DNA of 64,000 bases from Marsupella aquatica (lineage: Eukaryota > Marchantiophyta). The notes below the pieces were generated by a model. That model made no database searches. It saw only the letters and a list, made by a program, of their open reading frames with translations, and had not been told where the DNA came from. Made by a program: the position numbers and the translations under genes. Positions 1 through 11,960 of this stretch are shown in pieces (within the stretch, counting starts at the first letter, position 1; every line of letters starts with the position of its first letter). The stretch is taken from assembly GCA_973895155.1 (NCBI GenBank), contig OZ316896.1, positions 11,594,001-11,658,000 of the forward strand, given 5' to 3'.

Positions 1-1070
1 AACTCAAACACAAACCACCAGGCGTTGTGTTAAATAGATGTTGCGTTAGAGCTCAAATATATCTTTTGTCACAGGACATAAAAAGTTACATTTTCAAACA
101 AAACCCCACGGCCTGTGTTGGGAGGAAGACTTAGGTAGAAATGAAATTCCAGGGAAAAAATACTTAGATAACTTATTGGTTGCTAGCATTTTTAACGGCG
201 ACCCGAAAAAGCCGAAGCTCACCTCTTGAAGGGGGAATTACGAGCGTGATCCTCAAGGATATCAACGATGTGAATGTTGTGAATTGAAAGCAAAATCTTG
301 TTTTATGGAGACGATGAAGTCGTGATTATTGCTTTTCCTGTACACAATTTCTGCAGTGTAACGGCTCCAGGATCAACATTCCTTGTCTAGCTTGTCCAGG
401 CAGTAGACTAGCTCAAAATAAATTCTCAGAATGCAGAGATCTGCAGCTCTTGGTGGATGGGGAGAAACAGTGCTCACATGAATATCGCATTGTGAGAGAA
501 GTCTCTAGAGTTCTGTTCCTGTGTACTTGTTCCTCATAGTAGTTCTTTCGGAGGAGGATCGAGAGGCGAACGCCATGAGTACGTGGGGTTTGAAGGAGCG
601 CAGTGACTGCCTTGTTGGTACTGAAACGTGAATTGCTACAATCTTATCTTGTAGAGCGGTGACAATCCACAACCACGTTGCAAAAACTTGGGAGACATGG
701 ATGCGTTTTATGACCTCTGTCAGTCTTTCACTTCGTTTCCATCGGCAAATGGATCCTGCTGGACTCTTGACGAATAGTCTGTTGTTGACTCAAACGGACC
801 TACCCTCAAAATCTCTTGTAACTCGTATATAAGCATTGCAGTGCAGCAAACCTTCCAATTATGGGTATTTATGGGTATAAAGTAGTCGAAGGCGACAGCG
901 TGTAAATATGGAAAACGACTCGAAGACTGCATATTCTAGCTTTGACAGCAGTCTCAGGAGAATGCGGAGTGGGATTCAGTTGGAATCTCGCCGTGCCTTC
1001 CTCCTGTGGCTGCTCTTCCCCACTTCCCCAAAAATGTGGTTGGGAATCTGATTGATTACCACCGACAACC
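1..1070. other. intergenic, no gene seen
   Basis: No ORF or spliced structure that I can recognise. Bases about 20-90 look like a diverged copy of the terminal repeat of the element at 4492-5304: both read GTTAAAT, then TTGC-TTA, then GCTC, and later TGTCA--ACATAAA. This may be the edge of a related element that starts left of the window. Confidence 0.4.
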
Positions 1071-1074
1071 GGTC

Positions 1075-1728
1075 AATTTCCCACCATGCTTTTGTCTCTC
1101 TTGAACGGAAATTTCTCCACCATGCTGTGGGTGGATACGAAGGCAGTAGTCTCCATCGCTCCCTGACCATTTCATCTCTCCTGGGTTGGCCGAGACGAAG
1201 AAACTGCGTATGGCTACACCCCTGATCACACATGTGTACCACTACCGGTCAATTTTCCACCATTCTGTGGGTGGATATGCCGGCAGTAGTCTCCATTACT
1301 CCCTGACCCCCCCATTTGCATCTTCTCCTGGGTTTGCCGACTACTACCGATCACACATGTGTACCACTACCGGTCAAACTTGCACCACTCGTTTGTCTTT
1401 CTTGAACGTAAATTTCTCCACCTTTCTGTGGGTGGATATATATAAAGGCAGTAGTCTCCATCACTCCCTGACCCCCATTTCCATTTCTCCCGGGATTGCC
1501 GAGAGGATGAAACTGGATACGACTACTACTGATCACACATGTGTACCATTTTCCACCATTCTTTTGTCTCTCTTGAACGGAAATTTCTCCACCATTCTGT
1601 GGATAGATACGAAGGCAGTAGTCTCCACGGGAGTCTCCATCGCTGCCTGAACCCATTTCCACCTCCTGGGTTGGCCGAGAGGGTGAAACTGCGTATGACT
1701 ACAACTGATCACACATGTGTACCACTGC
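1075..1728. repeat. four-unit tandem array, about 170 bp per unit
   Basis: Four imperfect copies follow each other, starting near 1075, 1244, 1371 and 1542. Each contains TCTTGAACGGAAATTTCTCC (lost in the short second copy), GTGGGTGGATA, GGCAGTAGTCTCCAT, a CTCCTGGGTTGGCCGAGA-like stretch and GATCACACATGTGTACCA. The long ORFs that cross it on both strands are by-products of the repetition. Confidence 0.85.
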
Positions 1729-1743
1729 GCCATTGTCAATGTC

Positions 1744-4482
1744 CGAGTGGGAAGCTCAATGAAACTCCTTCCTATGGTACGGCAAAACGCGCAGATGTAC
1801 CATGCATTGTGCGTGTGCCGAAACGAGAATATTTTTTATCTATCACGAAGTCACATATAGATACGTTTTTAGGGTACATGACCATTAGAATTTATTTGGG
1901 CGTCTCAATCCTCGAGCCATACTGCAGTTTCACAACATGTGACAGTAACTATTCTGGTCAAGAGAATTTTTTTATTTTTGGTGCCCATCCTATGAAGATT
2001 CCTTGTGGCCATGTGCCCATCCTATGAATATTAATTATGGCTGTCTCGTATCATCCTATGAATATTCATTATGGCGATCTCGTATGAATGGCTGGTAACA
2101 AAAAAAAAAGAGTTTCACAGTCGAAATGCAAACAGGTCATCTGACACTAGCTACTCTGGTGAGGTGAAGTTTTTTATTTTTGTTTTAGTGTGCCCATCCT
2201 ATGAAGATTCCGTATGAACATATCTGACAAAAAAGTTACAGAAACATAGTTCAAACTCCATAAAGGAAATTCATAAGTGTCTCTATTCTTCATAAATTTT
2301 AGCTGTATTAGACTCATTGGAAAGATATTTCAAATGAATCTAATAAGCCAAGAACAGCCAATGACTTTGCTGCATATCAAGGTCTTTGGGTTCACAAGCT
2401 CCGTTCATCCAGCCTTCCTATCGCAAATTCCATTTTCATGCTCTTATTCAAAGTAATGGCCCGACAGCCTTGCTGACATGTATTGCTCAAATTATCCTTT
2501 CATATTCAATACCACACTCATCATCGCTATATAAGTCAATTTAGCAAACTGAACCTGAACTGGATTGAGAATTTGAGAGAATTGATTATCTGCAGAGGTA
2601 CTGCAACGAGTGTAGTCATCACTGGAGGAAAAGGTGATAGCAAAGTAACCCCCTGAGCTCTCAAGACTTCATGTGACACTGAGCAGTACGAGATTTGCCT
2701 AATAGATTTCCTGACAGAAGCCAAATTCTATGGTGTGATGGCTTCAGGCCTTTCCTTCTCCATTTAGTCTCTTGAACCGCCACTCTCCCTGAAGGAAAAT
2801 TTGGTGGATCCACTTACCAAGATTAGCAAAAACTGTTCTTAACAAAGTAACTAAGTGGGCAAAAAGTGACTAAGAGTTGACCCATGGCTCCTGGGATGGT
2901 GGGGGTTTGGTTACTTACTATTTGAATGAGGGCCCACGGGTTATTTATAAGAAATCTCTAGTATTGAACCACCAATAGAGAAGCCACCTGACTGCAGACG
3001 ATAGCTCATTTTTGTAGGTAATTGTTTATGTTTTAATTGCATTTATGAGATTCTATTATTTGTACGTTCATCTATTAGAACTTTTAATGCAGGTCAAGGC
3101 TCACTTAATATTTTTCATGTTTTTCTTCCCTCCCTCGTAGACTCTACTATGGAGTCAAGTACCTACAACAGGTTTGGTCACGAGACCTTGTGTTAGTACT
3201 AATGGCCGCCCACAATTGGGCAACAGAAATCCACAGGAATTGAAATGTGAACGAAGATTTTATATTCAAGTATGAATTCACGTCTAACTTTCATTATGTA
3301 CATAAGTACATGCATACATCCTATGCGCTGTATGGGAGTAATGAAGTCGCCCCTACGATAGGACAGTTGTAAACAAGTCGGTGTAAAAGTAATTTGGCAC
3401 AAAGTCTAAAGCTTGCCAAATTACATTGACACAAGTTGCCTTTCGGTGATTGTTAGCATTAGTATATTTATTGTCAACTTTTAATTTATTGTTTAATTCA
3501 CCTCAGTAAGACACAATAAGTTTTTTAATTTCACTACAGGACAAAAAAATGAATCAGTTTTTGCATGAACATGGGCCATCCTGGACCATAATTATTGCTT
3601 TTATGTTATTGGCCTACCCATCCTTGCCTCACTAATTGAGTTCCAGGCTGGCCCATCCTGCCACCCAGTTAGTTGTTTTTTCTGAAGCATATTAAGAGGA
3701 TATTCATTTTCTCTTAATGAGCTGAATAAAAAAAACACTTCTCCAAAGTGATCATAAATATGATTAAATTATTTTAACATGAAAAAATGATAAACATTCT
3801 AGCTGATAATCCAAGTCCTTTGTAACGAAAGCAATCAGTGTAAATATGCTAATTATTTAGAAGCATTATGTCTATTTACATATACTTTTTAATTTCAAAT
3901 GGCCAGACAACAATCAGCACGCCCTCATAAATTAATTATCACTTAAAAATAGAGGATTCTGAGCAAGTTAGATAGATTAAATATAGAGCAGTGTTGAAAA
4001 GTATAGAGATCAATGCCTGTGATTGGATGGAAATAAACTTGCTTTCCAATTAAAAACAGATCTTGCGTTAACTTACGACCAATCGCGCTCAATCTGTGGT
4101 GAATGGAAATCTGCGCAATTCCCAATGAAGGACGAATCTGTAATATTTAACCACCGCTGGATGGCAATCTGCCCGAATGCCCAATTAAGGGGACATCTCG
4201 AATCTTGAACTGCCAATACAGGTCAGTATGTGTAGATGGAAATCTACCAATACCAATTAAGGAGAGTTCTTAAGTATTAACTACCCATAATACAGGGTTC
4301 AAAACCTATTATACTACAGGCCGCGACGGGCTTTGTATACTATTAGTATGTGGTATATAGCATGGTCTAAGAAAATGTGAATTAAAAAATGTATTACATT
4401 GTCACTTTTTTAAAATACATAATTGAGAGGAGGCATTTCCTCATTGTTTTTGTTCTCATCTATTTTTTTCGAGTGTCTATGG
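1744..4482. other. intergenic with small diverged repeats
   Basis: No gene recognised. Between 1978 and 2215 the string GTGCCCATCCTATGAA with AGATTC or TATTC recurs about four times. Between about 4100 and 4290 a unit of roughly 75 bp containing GGATGGAAATCT and CAATTAAGG repeats about three times. The rest is AT-rich unique-looking sequence. Confidence 0.5.
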
Positions 4483-5313
4483 CTATTTAGAACCACGCGT
4501 TAAATCTACATTGCATTAATGCTCCCCGATCTTCTTGGAACCCCGTACACCACCCGTCCCAGTCCCCGATGTTGCTGCCCGCTCCGACCGAGTTTGTCAG
4601 AACATAAACTAATACTCTAGCATTTTGTCAACTGTTCCGGCTCGAACAACTTTGTGTCGTCGACTTTTGAGTTTATGTTCTGGCACCCTTCACTTGCTTT
4701 CGCCCGCTCCGGCCCAAGTCCCCATTCATTGTTGTTGCTTGCTCCGGCCCAAGTTTGCCATAACATAAACCAATACTCTATCATTAATCATGACTCTTAT
4801 CCAAAGTACTGCCTGAACACTTAGACTTATGAAACAAAGATGACTCCATTGGAAAGAAGTGCTGCCAAAACATGAATCACAACACCATAGAGAAGAAACA
4901 TTTGGCAGAACAGTGACCAAGACTCTATCAATCATGATTTCTAACCAAAGTACTAGGCTGTACTTCAACACTTAGACTTTGTTACGAAGCAAGCACAACT
5001 CCCTAGCGGGGCATGACTTTGTTGGACAAAAATGTTGCCAGAACATAAAACACAACTCCACAAGGAAGAAATTGATGGCACAAAGTTGATAGGCCTGGAG
5101 CGAGCGACAAAAGGTGAAGGGTGCCAAAACATAAACCTAAAGTCAATGGCACAATGTTAATCAGGGCGGAGCGGGTGAAAAAATGATAGAGTATTAGTTT
5201 ATGTTCTGGCAAACTCGGGCAGGAGCAGGCAGCAACATCGGGGACGGGTAGTGGGCCCCAGGATGATCAGGGAGCAATCACACGGTGTAGATTTAACGCG
5301 CGGTCTATTTAGA
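4483..5313. mobile_element. non-autonomous Mutator-like element with 9-bp target duplication
   Basis: The element spans 4492-5304. Its ends are inverted repeats: the left begins ACCACGCGTTAAATCTACA, and the right end read in reverse begins ACCGCGCGTTAAATCTACA. Both are followed by a GCTCC-rich stretch, CCCCGATGTTGCTGCC and GAACATAAACTAATACTCTA. The flanks are the direct repeat CTATTTAGA (4483-4491 and 5305-5313). A 9-bp target duplication with long TIRs is typical of Mutator-like elements. No transposase is present. The interior is built from repeated, inverted versions of the AACATAAAC-AATACTCTATCA motif. Confidence 0.85.
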
Positions 5314-6050
5314 AGGCCCACTCTACTCAGTAGGGTATTAATTGTCATGGCTCCTTTGTAGGTTACCTCGTTGTCTTTGTTACTTAGTTTGCTTTTGGTT
5401 TGGGACTTGTTTTCTTGGGGCCCTTTCCCCTCTTTTCCTCTCCTTCATTGGGCTACCTTCCCGGTGGGATCATGTTTCCTGGTTGGGCAGTTTTTGCCCT
5501 TGGGTACTATGATATACATAATGCATGGTTGGTACTCTTTTGGAGTTGAAGCCTCTGGATGGCTTGATATGTTCTTTGTGAAATTCTCATGGATAAGTCA
5601 AACCTGGATTGACCAGATGAACAGACAAAACATGTTTGAATATTGTTGTTTCACATTTTGTCTAAAAATATTCTGTCAATAACCAATCATCATTTTTGCC
5701 CAAAAAGTACCATGTCATTGGCCAGATCAGCATTTCCATCCAAAAGGTACCATGTCATTGGCTAGGTCACTAGTGACTGCGGTTCAGATCACACTCCATC
5801 CCTCAATTTTAGAGTTCAGTAAGAAAGGAAGATGAAATCTAAGGTACACACTTCGGTCTTTAAGAAGCTTATTGGCATCTATGGTATATAAAACTTTAAA
5901 TAGATTGAGCTATTCATATTTTACTCATAACACCTCAAGTTATTTACTCCACAATCAAAAACAAATTGAACTCAATTTTGATGAAGGCATTGAAATTTTT
6001 CTATAGGAACCTTGAAATTCTAGGGAAATGATATTTTGCAAAGTGGTCAT
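5314..6050. other. intergenic, nothing recognised
   Basis: A plus-strand ORF at 5371-5682 is hydrophobic and has no recognisable family. A direct repeat of AAAAGTACCATGTCATTGGC occurs at about 5703 and 5743. No gene can be supported. Confidence 0.4.
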
Positions 6051-6059
6051 AGACTTAGG

Positions 6060-6520
6060 GGATGTTGATGCAGAACCCTATTTTCCAAGAGTGTTGCTCT
6101 TGTTGTAAGGAGGATTTTCTCAAATTTTGCCTGTTGCAAAGCTACCAAACAGTTTAATTCCAAGAGTGTTGTTTGCAGAAAAGAGCATGCTCTTGTTTCA
6201 AGTAGGGCTTTGGGCAATTTTGTCACACGGAGCTATCAGTTTTTTAGAGAGAGTTCCTCTTGTTAGAGTAGCACAGTTTTGAGTATTTTGTCATGGTAAA
6301 GCTACAACAATTTGCATTTTTTAGAGAACGTCATTCCTGTTAGAAGGAGTGCTCTTAGTACTTTGTCAATGCGGAGCTAGTGGAGATTTCAAATGTACAC
6401 ACAAAATGCAAACAATATCTGTCCCCTAACAAAAACGTAGATAAACAATCATTGAGAGATTTCATCATCCATTGCAGCAAGATTCTCTCATGATTAGGTG
6501 TACTGATAGCTCCCATGATC
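6060..6520. repeat. dispersed repeat, copy 1, with internal diverged tandem units
   Basis: About four degenerate units of roughly 85 bp carry AGAGTG-TGCTCTTGTT, then TTTTG-CA and GGAGCTA. The array is followed by TTCAAATGTAC and, farther on, TAGATAAACAATCATTGAGAGA. The same succession of motifs occurs at 38650-38995, so this is a dispersed family and not only a local array. Confidence 0.6.
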
Positions 6521-7975
6521 CATGTAATTGTCTCATGGATCTATAGTCTCGCTTCCCCTTTCTCACTCAATGCTTACTCCCTAATCTTCTTCTCAAGCTC
6601 TAATGTCTTTCTTAGTGCAAAGTTCTGTCCCCCATTTAAACATCCTCCCAAACCTCACACTCATTGAAAGTCTTGCCATACACTCAGAAGGTTAACTTTC
6701 AGGGCCTTGTTTAGTAAGGTTGCATCTTTTGGGGTACCCACTAAGTAAAGAGAAAGCGAACACTAAAATGGACCATCGTGTCTAACCTAAGGATTGCAAT
6801 GGACTGAACACTTTTTGACACAAACAAAATGGTCATCCGAGTAAAAACAAACTTTTGAAGATGACCCTTATGGTGTTCAGGTAGGGGTTCATCAAAGCAT
6901 CTTAGGGAACAACATGATCTATGGGAGCTTTGTCCTTTTTAGAACCAAACCTGCTAAAAATTCCCTTGAGGGTATTTGGCCAAATACGAGACCTCTACTG
7001 TTTGCAACTACGACTACAACTACAGTGCCATCCTGGTTATAGGATAGGAAATAATATATAATTCTATTTTTTGGGTACCTGATTGATAAAGTATCATAGT
7101 GCTTATGAGAAATTCAGAATGATTTCTCTATGTAAATTCAAAAATGAGAATTTGAGTGTATCTTTGTGTAAACACTGACTTTAAAAACCTAAATCATCAG
7201 AATAATATTGGCATTGCATTATTTCTGGAAAGTAAAGCTAGAATGGACCACTCCGATGGACCCTTTAACCCTGCTGGAGCAGGTTTCTGTTTTACCAGAA
7301 AGGTATGAATTTCATTCTGAAAAAATAAAATTTACGAGTATAAAAATGGTTTTCTGCATTCCAGCTTCGTTTTATAATAAAGTCAATGAGGGTTTCCGTT
7401 ATTTCCTGAAATAAACCATAAGTATTAATCTAACAGGTCCTGCGCGACCTGGGCGCAATAGGTACAGTCCGTGGACCGTAAACGTCTCAATTAAGGTACA
7501 GTAAAGTACTCTTGAGACTCGATTCAAAATTTGTCTCCTTTCGGCCTCCCTATAGTCCCTATTCTCCTATAGGTACACCCGCTATTAATTATATGACAGG
7601 TTGAAAACAACGCACTCGACCAATCGGCGTACTGTACATGGACTCCAAGTTGCGTGCCATTTCATTGGGCGAGCCCAAATCCACACCCCCTCTAGGGATC
7701 CGTTAAAATGCCTGTAAACACTGGTGATCAATCCACATTCAGCAACTTCAGATACACCACGTGACCACCCTCCATACGGCCCAGAGTGGACAGACAATAG
7801 ACTTGTCATCAGCCATCATTGACGTGTTGCCTACCCATTGCAGTATTGCACCAATGAACTTTGTCTTATGTGTCCCTCATCCTTGACTCTTATATATCCC
7901 TTGTTTCCTTTCGAGAAAAAAGAATATATATCCCTTGTGCCTTGAAGGAACAACAGGAAGCGATAGACAAAAATA
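6521..7975. other. intergenic, nothing recognised
   Basis: Contains a 68-codon plus-strand ORF (7208-7414) and a 74-codon minus-strand ORF (7585-7809). Neither resembles a family I know, and no splice context supports them. Confidence 0.4.
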
Positions 7976-7978
7976 GTG

Positions 7979-8300
7979 GGGTCTATTGTGGCATGTAAAA
8001 TCAGTCCAGCCTATAGGTATATGTCACGTGATACATTACACTGTATGTTCGAGAAAAATAGTCGGGTTTATTGCGATAGTCCACCCTATTGGCATGTGTC
8101 ACGTGATACATTACACTGTATGTTGGAGAAAAATGGTCGGGTTTATTGCGGCATGTAGAATCGGTCCAGCCTATATGTACATGTCGAATGATATATTACA
8201 CTGTATGTTACTGCATGAAAAGAAGTGGGATTTATTGTGGCATGTAAAAGCAGTCCAACCTATAGGTAAATGTCATGCGATACATTCCAACATATGTTAG
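7979..8300. repeat. four-unit tandem array, about 75-88 bp per unit
   Basis: Units begin with GGGT(C/T)TATTG(T/C)GG near 7979, 8064, 8139 and 8227. They share ATGTAAAATC-GTCCAGCCTATA, TATGTCACGTGATACATTACA and CTGTATGTT. They are diverged by substitutions and small indels. Confidence 0.8.
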
Positions 8301-8780
8301 TGTTATGTTTTCAGGTGCATTTATCAGAAAGATACTCATCCTCCTCCTCGAGATCACTTACAGTAGGCTCTTTCTAAGTGCACACTCTGTTAATGCACTC
8401 CCTGGCTAATTGCAAAGGCAGTGGATGCCAATCATTTTGCATTTTCTAAAGTGAAAACCCTTATAAGTGTTACCTATTTTAGTGTTACCGTTACCTGCCC
8501 ATGAATGAAATGCCTCTCATATCATCCCACGTCATCCTCCCTGAAACAAAGGACAGTCGACGGGTCTTCGTAGATGCACACTCCAAAATTGCAATCCCTA
8601 GCTACTTGCAAAGCATCAGGTTCTTCCTGTTCTGTGCAGTCTTTAGATCCACTAACTGGAAAAACCCTAGGGTTGCCTACCCATTCCACATTCCAATCAT
8701 GCAATCCCTGGATAATTGCACGGTCTCATGTTCTTCCTTTCTTGTTCCCAACCATTTTGCTCTAGTTTTGCAGATTATAA

Positions 8781-10273
8781 CAGTAGCAAGGAGGGATATG
8801 CTCAATAGACCCCCTCCAGTAGAAACTTTACTTGATCAGCCCCCTCCAAACTTTTTTGCCCCAATCAGCCCCCTCATTATGGCCCGTACCCTTTTCCCCG
8901 TGTAAGGCCCTTTTCCCCGTGTAAGGCCATACTGCACAGTTTTCAGCCTTATTCTATGACTTTTCACAGTCCCCATTCAACAATGCAGTAATCAGGCAAA
9001 AATCACAGCGACCGTGGTAAGGTCGATTAGCAACGGGACCTCGTAATTAGAAGTCAAAATCGGGCATTTGCACATCCACGCCGCCACGATCAACATTAGG
9101 GTTATGTTATGCTAATGCGAATACATTGACATGAATGTATTCTATTTGTAAACTGATCTCCGCATTTTTTAATATCCTCCCATCCCGACTTTTGTCCATG
9201 CTCGATAACAATTACACTCAACATTCCACAAGGCGCACAACGTGGACACCCTTCCCGTGTGGTACTAAGCCATTTTTGTGGTAGCTTCAGTGGTCTTCAG
9301 ATGCAATCTAGCTTGAGGTAGCTTCAGATACAATGTAGCTTCATTGGAAGGCAAGGAGGCCCATGATACATCTAGACTGCAAGGTCACAACTCGACTTGC
9401 AACTTGTACTGGAAACATTTATGAATAAAAAGCAAGTTGCATTCACTATGTTCTGATGTATAAAAGTTATTCATTCTGCTGTCCGAGACTACCTTCAGTT
9501 TGCACCTTCAGTTTTGGAAGACATCGTCCACATTGTCTTCACACCACACTTAGCAATTTTTCCAACGACAGGATATTCTGCTTCAAGAAGCCATTTGAGC
9601 AGGGGTAAATGGCCGATGTTGTGGGTTTTGGAAGACATCGTCCACATTGTCTTCGCACCACACTTAGCAATTTTTCCAACGACAGGATATTCTGCTTTGA
9701 GAAGCAATTTGAGCGGGGGTAAATGGCCAACACTAGTGGTTTCACACAAGATGCACATGAGAACTGCAAAACAGTTTCAAAATATGTATAACATCTCTTA
9801 AACCCTAAACTATTGTGCGCCTCGTGGAAAGTTGAGTGTAGTTGTCATCGAGCATGGACACAAGCCGGGATGAGAGTATATTAAAAAATACGGGAATCAG
9901 TTTACAAATAGAATACACTCATGTCAATGTATTCGCATTAGCATAACATAACCCTAATGTTGATCGTGGCGGCATGGATGTTCAAATGCCCAATTTTGAC
10001 TTCTAATTACGAGGTCCCGTTGCTAATCGACCTTAGCACGGTCACTGTGATTTTTGCCTGATTACTGCGTTGTTGGATGGGGACTGTGAAAAGTCATAGA
10101 ATAAGACTGAAAACTGTGCAGTATGGCCTTACACGGGGAAAAGGGCCTTACACGGGGGAAAAGGGTACGGGCCATAATGAGGGGGCTGATTGGGGCAAAA
10201 AAGTTTGGAGGGGGCTGATCAAGTAAAGTTTCTCCTGGAGGGGGTCTATTGAGCATATCCCTCCAGTAGCAAG
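8781..10273. mobile_element. Mutator-like element with 450-bp TIRs and 10-bp target duplication
   Basis: The element proper is 8791-10263 (1473 bp). Its ends are near-identical inverted repeats of about 450 bp (8791-9240 and 9813-10263), both starting GAGGGATATGCTCAATAGAC from outside. It is flanked by the direct repeat CAGTAGCAAG (8781-8790 and 10264-10273). Very long TIRs plus a 9-11 bp target duplication are the hallmark of Mutator-like elements. There is no transposase; the 570-bp interior holds an ORF with two ankyrin-like repeats, which looks like captured host DNA (Pack-MULE type). The high similarity of the arms suggests a fairly young insertion. Confidence 0.9.
9495..9758 (-). CDS. 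87-residue ORF with two 38-residue ankyrin-like repeats inside the transposon
   Basis: The ORF starts at a true ATG (9758) and ends in TGA. It is almost entirely two copies of a 38-residue unit (DNA period 114 bp; plus-strand copies start at 9511 and 9625). Each unit has GHLPLLKWLLEAEYPVVGK or a close variant, then IAKCG(A/V)KTMWTMSSKT. GHL-x2-LKWLL-E resembles the first helices of ankyrin repeats (compare GHLEVLKWL in many eukaryotic and giant-virus ankyrin proteins), but the remaining residues do not complete the usual 33-residue repeat. It lies wholly between the TIRs of a Mutator-like element, so it is probably a captured exon fragment. The opposite strand is also open over 9514-9801; expression is unproven. 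Confidence 0.45.
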   Translation of the reverse strand: MCILCETTSVGHLPPLKLLLKAEYPVVGKIAKCGAKTMWTMSSKTHNIGHLPLLKWLLEAEYPVVGKIAKCGVKTMWTMSSKTEGAN

Positions 10274-10700
10274 AGGGATCCACTAGCAGTGAAACTCCCT
10301 CTAGAAGTGTTGCATACTCATTCCAGGAACAAACTGCCTCGTATGTCATCCCTAATCCTTGTCCCCAAAACAAAGCACAGTCGCCCTTTAAAAGTGCACA
10401 CTATGTTCGTGCAATCCCTGGCTAATTGCAAGGCATAGAGTTCTTTGCTTTTTTCAAAACAATTTTGAACTTCTTATAAGTGCAAGGAGGACCCAATCCC
10501 AGACAAGTATGTAAGTGCAAGACCTCATATAAGTGTTTCCTACTTGTCTCACACATGCACTGCCTCCCATATCATCCCTGATCCTCCTCCCCAAAACAAA
10601 GTACAGTAAGCTCTTCCCAAGTGCACACTCTGTAAGCACAATAATTGGACGCATTGAGATCTTTCTTTCTTTCCAACCATTTTGCACTTCTTTGCCACCA

Positions 10701-11960
10701 AAGAGGGCTGCACTAAATCACAAATATGTAAGTACAAAACCCTCTATAACGGTGATAAGAGCATAAGTGCATACTTTTATGTTGAGTGAATGTTGCAATT
10801 ATGAGATAGTTGTCAGGGTTTACCACAAGGATGTACAGTCAATGGTTTAGGGAAGGCACAAGAATCCTGTTTGAACATGCAATGACAACTTCTCAAAGTG
10901 ATGGGGGACAAAGGGACGAGGGGGGCTGATTCTGCAGTGTTACATACCTGTAATTGCAAAGTATGAAATTGTTTATGAAATAGTGCAAAAAACATAATAA
11001 CTGCAAGACTCTAGCTTCTTCCCTCAAGTGTGCACTTAGGAAGAGTAAACTGAACATTAGAGTTTTCTATAAAAGCTGGGCATGAGGGGTGAGCAGCCTG
11101 TAGTTTTGCTTAAAAGCCAAGGTGAAACTCGCTTTGTTCTCAGGCAGTGCACATGGGGTTGATACTGGCGGTAAAAATTACTTTTTGTGCTGACTAGGTC
11201 ACAATGGAACCTGCAATTTTGCCAAACCCATGCATGGGAGGGCATTTTGCACAATTGTTGTGGTGGGCGCAGGGCATTTCATAGTGAATTTTTCAGATTT
11301 GTATTTTTTAGGGAAGACTTTAAATATATAGTAAAGTCCTCTTAACATAGTACCCCCAAAAAGAGAGCGTCAGCTCAAGTTTTCACGTGCTATCATTGTC
11401 AATAATACTCTCATATCAGGACCTTAATACTCCTAAGTCTACACTAGACATGTAAAAGGGAGAAGTGTCCAATAGTTCTCCCTTTTCCACATTGCATTCA
11501 TTTTTCTTCTCTATTGCTGAGTTTTGCTCCACACTTTCCAGGAAAAGGGTGCTATTTATGGTGAAACCTGGTTTATCCATGTCTTGTCTGGGTAGTGATG
11601 GTTTAAAGGGTTTAACAGATTTTCATTTATACTGATTTTAATAAAAGTGTAGGAGAATATCTATAATGAGTGGATTCAAATCATTCTTCTCCAAGAATAC
11701 CCTCAAAGCTACAAAGAGAAAAATCACAAGTAAGTGCTTTCCTGGAAAATATTAGAAAATGAGTATATTAACTCCAGTTTTGAGAGGCTATTATTGGCCA
11801 TATCACCCTCCTAACAGAGCACTAATACACTTGATTAAATCTTAAGAGATTCTTACTAGTTTTAGAAAAAATAGTGGATAGATTGTTCATCATTACTAGA
11901 TTCGAATGTGGATAAATTTAATCATTCCTAGATCCAAATCTGGACTCTGCATTTTGGCCC
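10701..11960. other. intergenic, nothing recognised
   Basis: Short ORFs only, with no recognisable domain. No repeat structure stands out. Confidence 0.4.

Larger units (their letters stand above)
8335..10700. repeat. diverged tandem repeat split by a transposon insertion
   Basis: Copies of a roughly 200-220 bp unit occur on both sides of the Mutator-like element: near 8335, 8515, 10340 and 10560. Shared strings include CATATCATCCCTGATCCTCC, AAACAAAG-ACAGT, AAGTGCACACTCTGT and CAATCCCTGGCTAATTGCA. The element therefore landed inside an older tandem array. Confidence 0.65.

Noticed and set aside
1186-2027. Long overlapping ORFs on both strands
   Set aside because: They follow the 170-bp tandem array; periodicity keeps frames open. 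No domain and no splice context.
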